64,000 nucleotides of DNA, taken from contig NZ_VFMS01000001.1 of the NCBI RefSeq assembly GCF_006715165.1, forward strand, positions 1,364,001 through 1,428,000, in the 5' to 3' direction. The DNA comes from Arthrobacter sp. SLBN-122. GTDB taxonomy: Bacteria; Actinomycetota; Actinomycetes; Actinomycetales; Micrococcaceae. The notes under the pieces were generated by a model. It searched no databases. It worked only from the letters and a program-made list of their open reading frames with translations, and had not been told where the DNA came from. The position numbers were made by a program, and so were the translations under genes. This document shows, piece after piece, positions 59,179 to 64,000 of the stretch. How positions within the stretch are numbered: the first letter of the stretch is position 1; every line of letters starts with the position of its first letter.

Positions 59179-59829
59179 ATGGACTCTCTTCGGTACGACC
59201 TGCCGGCCCTGACCATTCGCAGCATCTCCGTCAGCGCAATGGACAACAATGTGTACCTCCTGACGGCCAAGGAGAGCGGTGCACAGCTGTTGATTGACGC
59301 CGCTGACGACCTGCCTGCCATCCGGCAGCTGCTGGCGGACGGGGCAGCGGACACCTCGGCGTCTCTCCGCCTGGCGCTGATCGCCACGACGCACCAGCAC
59401 TGGGACCACGTCCGCGCGCTGAAGGAGCTGGTGGAAGCAACGGGGGTGCCGACAGCCGCAGGGGCGGACGACGCCGACGCATTGCCGGTACCCGTGGACC
59501 GGCGGCTTGGGCACGGGGACAAGGTGGCCGTGGACGGCTTTGAGGTCACGGCCGTCCAACTGCGGGGGCACACTCCGGGCTCAATCGCGTTTGTCTACGA
59601 GGACCCGGACGGGCCTGCGCACATCTTCTCCGGTGACTCGCTGTTCCCGGGCGGGGTGGGCAACACACAGAAGGACCCCGGAAGGTTCAACCAGCTCCTG
59701 TCCGACGTCACGGAGCGGCTCCTCGGCGCCTACCCGGACACCGCCGTCGTGCATCCCGGCCATGGCAAGCCCACAACCCTGGGTGCCGAGCGGCCGCACC
59801 TGGAGGAGTGGCGCGCCCGCGGCTGGTAG
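59179..59829 (+). CDS. MBL-fold hydrolase, glyoxalase II-like
   Basis: This 216-residue metallo-beta-lactamase fold protein has THQHWDH (His72, His74, Asp76, His77), LRGHTPGSIAF and FSGDSLFPGG, the full di-metal set. It resembles actinobacterial hydroxyacylglutathione hydrolase-like proteins; because these bacteria use mycothiol, an acyl-mycothiol or other thioester is a likely substrate. It is 3 nt behind the ABM gene. A perfect palindrome (62-nt element, copy 2) lies 11 nt behind its stop. Confidence 0.9.
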   Translation: MDSLRYDLPALTIRSISVSAMDNNVYLLTAKESGAQLLIDAADDLPAIRQLLADGAADTSASLRLALIATTHQHWDHVRALKELVEATGVPTAAGADDADALPVPVDRRLGHGDKVAVDGFEVTAVQLRGHTPGSIAFVYEDPDGPAHIFSGDSLFPGGVGNTQKDPGRFNQLLSDVTERLLGAYPDTAVVHPGHGKPTTLGAERPHLEEWRARGW

Positions 59830-59840
59830 GCGGTTAAACC

Positions 59841-59902
59841 CATCGAGTGCTCCGTAGTTGTCGTTATGACGCGTCTAAACGACAACTACGGAGCACTCGA
59901 TG
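59841..59902. repeat. 62-nt palindromic element, copy 2
   Basis: Perfect 25-bp arms (59841-59865 with 59878-59902; arm start CATCGAGTGCTCCGTAGTTG) enclose a 12-nt loop. Length, arms and position between convergent genes match copy 1 at 35776-35837, while the loops differ. Confidence 0.9.
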
Positions 59903-59928
59903 TTGGGGCCGTTGGGGGCCGTTGGGGA

Positions 59929-61842
59929 TTAGCGGCTGCGGCGTTCGTTCGACGCCGGGGCGGACGCGCGGCGCGGGCCGCTGCGGGCGGGACGGCCGGA
60001 ACCGCCGTTGCCGGAGGCGCCGCTGCCCGAGCCGTAAGAGCCGCCGGAGGTTCCGCCGGTGTTGGAGGACCAGACGGCCTTGCTGCCGCCGGCTGCTCCT
60101 GCACCCGCAGAGCGCTGGCCCGATGCTCCTGCTGCTGCGCGCTGGCCGGTTGCGGGGCGTCCACTTCGCTGGCCTCCGCCGGAGGCCGGGCGTCCGCCGG
60201 AGGCGGGGCGGCCGGTGCCGCCGCGGGGGGCGGCACTGCGGGTGATGCGGGAATCGCCGCGGCCCTCGGCTGCACGTCCGTCCGAACCGCGGCCGGCCGA
60301 TGAGCGGCCACCTGCTGCGGGGACGTCGTTGCGGTGGGTGCCGGCAGCGGTGCCGCGGCCGCGGGCGTTGCGGCGGGCAGCGGCTGCTGCCACGGCGCGG
60401 TCCTCGTTCTGCTCTGCATTGCGGTCGAAGGCTGCGCGGGCTTCCGTGCGTCCTTCGAAGGCGACAGCCCGGCGTTCGGCGCGGGGAACATCGGTGCGGG
60501 CGGGCTCGGCCGAAACCTTGCCGCGTCCACCACGTCCGCCGCGGCCACCGGCCGACGGTGCAGCCTGGCGGCGTGCACGCTTGCGCTCGGCGTTGGCACC
60601 CGTCGAGGTGCCGCCACCCTGCCTGGGGGCCTTGGCGGCCATCAGTGCGGCGCGGGTGCGGGGGTCCACCTTGTCGGCGATTTCGCCCACCAGGTCAGCC
60701 ACGATCGGGGAGTTGGCGGAGACACGCTCAAAGTTCACGTCAACGCCGGCAGCCTTCATGAGCTTCTTCACGTCGGCCTGCTGCTCGGGCAGCGTCAGGG
60801 TGACCACGGTGCCGTCCGAACCGGCACGCGCGGTGCGGCCGGAGCGGTGCAGGTATGCCTTGTGCTCGGTGGGCGGGTCCACGTGGATGACCAGTTCGAC
60901 GTCGTCGACGTGCACACCGCGGGCGGCGACGTCGGTGGCCACCAGGACGCGGACGTCACCGTTGGAGAACTCGGCGAGGTTGCGGTCACGGGCGTTCTGC
61001 GACAGGTTGCCGTGCAGGTCCACGGCGGGGATCCCGGCGTCGGTCAGGGTCTTGGCCAGCTTGCGGGCGTGGTGCTTGGTCCGCATGAACAGGACGCGGC
61101 GGCCGGCGCCGGAGGCGAGCTCCACGATCAGCTGCTTCTTGACGGTCTGGTCATTGACCACCAGCACGTGGTGCTCCATGGTGGTCACCGCGGCCTGCGG
61201 ATCGTCTACGGAGTGGGTGAGCGGGTTGGACAGGTAGCGCTGGACGATCTTGTCCACGCCGTTGTCCAGGGTGGCGGAGAAGAGCAGGCGCTGGCCCTGG
61301 CTGGGGGTCATGTCCATGAGCTTCTTGACCACGGGGAGGAAGCCGAGGTCGGCCATGTGGTCGGCCTCGTCCAGGACGGTGATCTCCACGGCCTCGAGGG
61401 TGAGGATGCGCTGGCGGATCAGGTCCTCCAGGCGGCCGGGGCACGCGATGACGATGTCGACGCCGGCCCGCAGCGCCTTCTCCTGGCGCGCCTGGGAGAT
61501 GCCGCCGTAGATCACGGTGGTGTTCAGGCCGGCGGCCTTGGCCAGCGGCTCGATGGTGGCGTTGATCTGGGTTGCCAGTTCACGGGTGGGTGCCAGGACC
61601 AGGCCCATGGGGCGGCCGGGCTTGCGGAAGTACTTGGCTTCCCGCTCAGCGAGTCGTGCTACAAGCGGGATGGCGAAAGCAATGGTCTTACCGGATCCGG
61701 TCCGGCCGCGGCCCAGGACGTCGCGACCGGACAGCGTGTCCGGAAGGGTCTTGACCTGGATGGGGAACGGTTCAACGATTCCCTGGGCGGAGAGGGTGTC
61801 TGCAAGGGCCTTGGGAGTACCGAGGGCAGCAAAAGTAGTCAT
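59929..61842 (-). CDS. DEAD-box RNA helicase with RG-rich tail
   Basis: This 637-residue helicase has the full motif set: Q motif FPIQ, GRGRTGSGKT, PTRELA, DEAD, SAT and HRSGRTARAG. Residues about 415-637 form a disordered basic tail rich in Arg, Gly, Ala and Ser, with RGGRGGRGG-like stretches that bind RNA. Bacterial relatives work in cold adaptation, ribosome assembly and mRNA decay. The tail explains the compositional bias around 59930-60600. The 5' leader is long and holds a possible leader peptide. It is convergent with the MBL gene. Confidence 0.93.
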   Translation of the reverse strand: MTTFAALGTPKALADTLSAQGIVEPFPIQVKTLPDTLSGRDVLGRGRTGSGKTIAFAIPLVARLAEREAKYFRKPGRPMGLVLAPTRELATQINATIEPLAKAAGLNTTVIYGGISQARQEKALRAGVDIVIACPGRLEDLIRQRILTLEAVEITVLDEADHMADLGFLPVVKKLMDMTPSQGQRLLFSATLDNGVDKIVQRYLSNPLTHSVDDPQAAVTTMEHHVLVVNDQTVKKQLIVELASGAGRRVLFMRTKHHARKLAKTLTDAGIPAVDLHGNLSQNARDRNLAEFSNGDVRVLVATDVAARGVHVDDVELVIHVDPPTEHKAYLHRSGRTARAGSDGTVVTLTLPEQQADVKKLMKAAGVDVNFERVSANSPIVADLVGEIADKVDPRTRAALMAAKAPRQGGGTSTGANAERKRARRQAAPSAGGRGGRGGRGKVSAEPARTDVPRAERRAVAFEGRTEARAAFDRNAEQNEDRAVAAAAARRNARGRGTAAGTHRNDVPAAGGRSSAGRGSDGRAAEGRGDSRITRSAAPRGGTGRPASGGRPASGGGQRSGRPATGQRAAAGASGQRSAGAGAAGGSKAVWSSNTGGTSGGSYGSGSGASGNGGSGRPARSGPRRASAPASNERRSR

Positions 61843-62158
61843 GTAGTTTTTTACGGTCTTTCTGGCGGTATCCGGGCGGATATCGGCCCCCGATGCCGGT
61901 TGGACCAGGGGTTTCGCCGAAGAAAAGTCAGGTGATCAAACCGGGCGCTGTAAATAGGACAGCCGGCCGGGACCAAATGGAACGCGTTCATCGACGCAGG
62001 ATGTGCCTCTCACATGAAGAAAGCCCACTCCCTGGAAAGGATCTCCAATCAGGAGCAGGCGGCATCACTGCACATCAAGTTCCTCCAGTCTAGCATCCCG
62101 CGGCCCATCCCCCGTCCCGGGCGTTGCCTTCGAGTCCATGGCGGGGCAGTGTTGAGGC
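61843..62158. other. Intergenic region with long 5' leader of the helicase gene
   Basis: These 316 nt lie between the divergent helicase and methyltransferase genes. On the minus strand a GGAGG site (62082-62086) and an ATG at 62075 open a short frame (MCSDAACS, stop at 62049), and a weak hairpin can form across its stop codon. The rest shows no gene I can support. Confidence 0.5.
62049..62075 (-). CDS. Possible 8-residue leader peptide before the helicase gene
   Basis: ATG at 62075 has a perfect GGAGG Shine-Dalgarno with a 6-nt spacer and is followed by seven codons and TGA. It would lie 206 nt before the helicase start on the same strand. Whether the region is transcribed is unknown; chance occurrence is possible. 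Confidence 0.25.
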   Translation of the reverse strand: MCSDAACS

Positions 62159-62926
62159 ATGAGCGAACAGCCGGGGCAGCGCCAGGACAGGCACCAGAGT
62201 GAGGCACGCCAGCACCAAGCGGACGACGGCGGCGGGGCGCCGGAGGGGGCAGGTGGCGGCATCGATCCCGCTGCAGTCTGGGACGAGCGGTACAGCAGCA
62301 GGGCCCGGCTTTGGAGCGGGAAGCCGAACCCGCAGCTGGTCCGCGAGGCCGGCGGCCTGCGCCCGGGAAAGGCGCTGGAACTGGGATGCGGCGAAGGCGC
62401 GGACGCCATCTGGCTTGCCCAGCAAGGCTGGTCCGTGACCGCCGTCGACGTTTCCGCTGTTGCCCTGGAGCGGGCGCATTCGCACGAGCTGGCGGAACTG
62501 GCCCGGGAAAGCGTGGGCGTGTCCAACGGGGACATCGGCAGCCGGATCAGCTGGCAACTGGCGGACCTCACGCAGTGGCAGCCGGGTACTTCCTTTGACC
62601 TGGTGACCTCCCAGTTCCTGCACTCCCAGGAATTGGACTGGCGGGTCCCGCTGCGCACGGCCGCCGCAGCCGTCAAGCCCGGCGGAACCCTGCTGGTGGT
62701 GGGCCACCACCCGGACCGGCTGCCGCCCTGGGGCAACGACCACCACAGCCACCGGGAGATGTTCTACACCGGTGACGACCTGGTCCGTGAACTGGGGCTA
62801 GCCGGGCCCGGATGGCAGATCGAGGTCCTCACCAGCCGGGAGCGGCCGGCGACCGGGCCGGACGGACAGGAAGCGACCATTGCGGACGTCGTCCTGCGCG
62901 CCACCCGCCTGCCCCTAGTCCGGTAA
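62159..62926 (+). CDS. Class I SAM-dependent methyltransferase
   Basis: This 255-residue protein has a low-complexity N-terminus (about 1-35, rich in Gln, Gly, Ala) and a Rossmann methyltransferase domain with ALELGCGEGADAIWLA (motif I), VTAVDVSAVAL, and FDLVTSQFLH. It belongs to the thiopurine/tellurite-type Methyltransf_25 group in Arthrobacter. The acceptor is unknown. Its end overlaps the convergent MFS gene by 12 nt. Confidence 0.88.
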   Translation: MSEQPGQRQDRHQSEARQHQADDGGGAPEGAGGGIDPAAVWDERYSSRARLWSGKPNPQLVREAGGLRPGKALELGCGEGADAIWLAQQGWSVTAVDVSAVALERAHSHELAELARESVGVSNGDIGSRISWQLADLTQWQPGTSFDLVTSQFLHSQELDWRVPLRTAAAAVKPGGTLLVVGHHPDRLPPWGNDHHSHREMFYTGDDLVRELGLAGPGWQIEVLTSRERPATGPDGQEATIADVVLRATRLPLVR

Positions 62927-64000
62927 CGTCCTCCTGGCGGTGACCCGCGGCGCTACCACTGCCGCGGCTGCGCCGATGGCCGCTGTGAAGGCGAAGACGC
63001 CCGCGAAGGACTGGACCGCCGTCGTAAAGGCAGCGAAGACAATCCCGGTGGTAGCCAGCGACAACGCCCCGCCGAGGGAGTCCGAGATGGACATGGCGGA
63101 GCTGTTGAAGCCTTCGTTCTCCTTGGTGGACAGCGCCAGGGTCATCACGCTCAGGCGCGGGTAGAGCAGGCCCATGCCGCCCCCGGCCAGGACCCAGCCG
63201 GCGATGGCGACGGCGGCCGGCCAGTGCAGCGCGGTGGTGGCCAGGGCCAGGAGAACAGCTGCCAGAACCATGAGCGATCCCACCTGGACGGCGCGCAGGT
63301 CCGGCAGCCTGGCACCCAGCCGGCCCTGCACGGCGGCGGCACCGGCCCAGGCCAGCGCACCACCGGTGAGGGTCAGGCCGGCCAGGGTGGGCGGGAACGC
63401 GTACCGGTCGATCAGGAGGTACGGCAGGTAGACCTCCGCGCCGAAGAACGATGCCGACGCCAGCCCCCGCGCCAGGATCACGCTGGGCAGTCCGCGGCGG
63501 GCGGTGAGGGTCCCGGCGGGCACCAGCGGCCGGACCGCCACGAGGGCCAGGACGACGGCGGCGCACGCCAGGAGCGCCGCGGCGGCGGGAAAGGCGGGGA
63601 TGCGGACGTCCGCGGAGAGGTTCAGGCCCAGCACGGCGAGCGCGGCCAGCGCCGCCCACGCCAGGCGGCCAAGGGCCCACGGCGGGACAGTTTCCTTCGG
63701 GCGGCCAGCCCTCTCCAGCCCGTCCGCGGCGCCCGGTGCATCGGTTCCCCGCAGTACCGGCGCGATCATCGCCAGCGCGGGAATGACCAGGCCCACCACG
63801 CCCAGGAACACCCAGTGCCAGCTGAAGACCTGGGCCACCACGCCGGCTGCGAATGGCCCCACCAGCGACGGGATCACCCAGGCGGCGGAGAACGCGGCGA
63901 AGATTTTGGGGTGCAGGGGCCCGGGGAAGAACCGCGCCACCAGCACGTACAGCGCCACGGTGAGGGCGCCGCCGCCGAGCCCCTGGACCAGCCGGCCGGC
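62915..64000 (-). CDS. MFS transporter, N-terminus beyond window edge
   Basis: The frame is open to the end of the window, so the first helices are missing; 361 codons plus stop are visible. The first visible residues (GRLVQGLGGGALTVALYV) are the helix 4 motif of drug:H+ antiporters, followed by SAAWVIPSLVGPFAAGVV (motif C, typical of 14-helix exporters). This points to a multidrug-type exporter of the DHA2 or related group. The true start is outside the window. Confidence 0.88.
   Translation of the reverse strand, partial: AGRLVQGLGGGALTVALYVLVARFFPGPLHPKIFAAFSAAWVIPSLVGPFAAGVVAQVFSWHWVFLGVVGLVIPALAMIAPVLRGTDAPGAADGLERAGRPKETVPPWALGRLAWAALAALAVLGLNLSADVRIPAFPAAAALLACAAVVLALVAVRPLVPAGTLTARRGLPSVILARGLASASFFGAEVYLPYLLIDRYAFPPTLAGLTLTGGALAWAGAAAVQGRLGARLPDLRAVQVGSLMVLAAVLLALATTALHWPAAVAIAGWVLAGGGMGLLYPRLSVMTLALSTKENEGFNSSAMSISDSLGGALSLATTGIVFAAFTTAVQSFAGVFAFTAAIGAAAAVVAPRVTARRTLPD

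Noticed and set aside
59930..60600. Low-complexity region as possible repeat array
   Set aside because: It is the coding sequence of the RG/AS-rich helicase tail, not a DNA tandem repeat.
60334..61935. 533-codon plus-strand frame opposite the helicase
   Set aside because: It reads antisense through DEAD-box motifs and has no ribosome site.

Overview
The window is 64 kb of very GC-rich, densely packed DNA with about 62 protein genes, no rRNA or tRNA that I could recognise, and no insertion sequence, prophage or CRISPR array. Gene content points to an actinobacterium of the Micrococcaceae, most likely Arthrobacter/Pseudarthrobacter. The evidence is a mycothiol-dependent formaldehyde dehydrogenase, a dimethylglycine oxidase very like the Arthrobacter globiformis enzyme as I remember it, a DUF3073 gene beside purF-purM, a HAIR-type operator upstream of clpB, and a guanidine-III riboswitch.

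Layout. 1-342: a truncated lipoprotein gene. 535-7421: a glyoxylate/allantoin operon (hyi, tartronate semialdehyde reductase, gcl, glycerate kinase, allB, then an orphan winged-helix gene). 7503-11684: peroxiredoxin, MFS exporter, GNAT, DNA-alkylation-repair-like protein and small hypotheticals. 11947-15764: four overlapping genes that put a BcsA-like glycosyltransferase inside a partner-switching module (receiver-PP2C phosphatase, STAS protein, RsbW-like protein). 15992-17714: uraD-uraH and an IclR regulator. 17734-27028: glycine betaine catabolism (LysR regulator, Rieske monooxygenase and reductase, BCCT transporter, purU, dimethylglycine oxidase). 27339-28076: GAF-ANTAR protein. 28119-32303: formaldehyde/formate disposal (S-hydroxymethyl mycothiol dehydrogenase, MBL hydrolase, FdhF/YdeP-type oxidoreductase). 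32584-37081: purF-purM, a VOC protein and DUF3073. 37353-40719: a Septum_form-like protein and ClpB. 40845-44045: molybdate ABC transporter with an HTH-TOBE regulator. 44161-48070: DUF4031-HD protein, phosphosulfolactate phosphatase-like protein, YccF, trpF, hutD. 48054-56298: a sugar/compatible-solute ABC operon with a GH63-type hydrolase, an oxidoreductase and a divergent ROK regulator. 56394-57133: guanidine-III riboswitch and an SMR exporter pair. The rest holds a kinase, aldo/keto reductase, monooxygenase, MBL hydrolase, DEAD-box helicase, methyltransferase and a truncated MFS gene.

How parts connect. The hyi operon and the uraD-uraH operon, 15 kb apart, have the same promoter architecture: a -35 box, an 18-nt spacer, a -10 box, and a pair of TTCC-N7-GGAA-type operators that starts 30 nt after the start of the -35. 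The IclR gene directly behind uraH is the natural candidate repressor, giving one urate-allantoin-glyoxylate regulon. The betaine genes release methyl groups as formaldehyde and methylene-THF. The mycothiol dehydrogenase, its MBL partner, PurU and the molybdopterin oxidoreductase would take these to formate and perhaps CO2, with molybdate supplied by the mod operon.

The least explained features are the glycosyltransferase with a 145-residue insertion embedded in a partner-switching operon, and a 62-nt palindromic element present twice with conserved arms and a variable 12-nt loop, each time between convergent genes.
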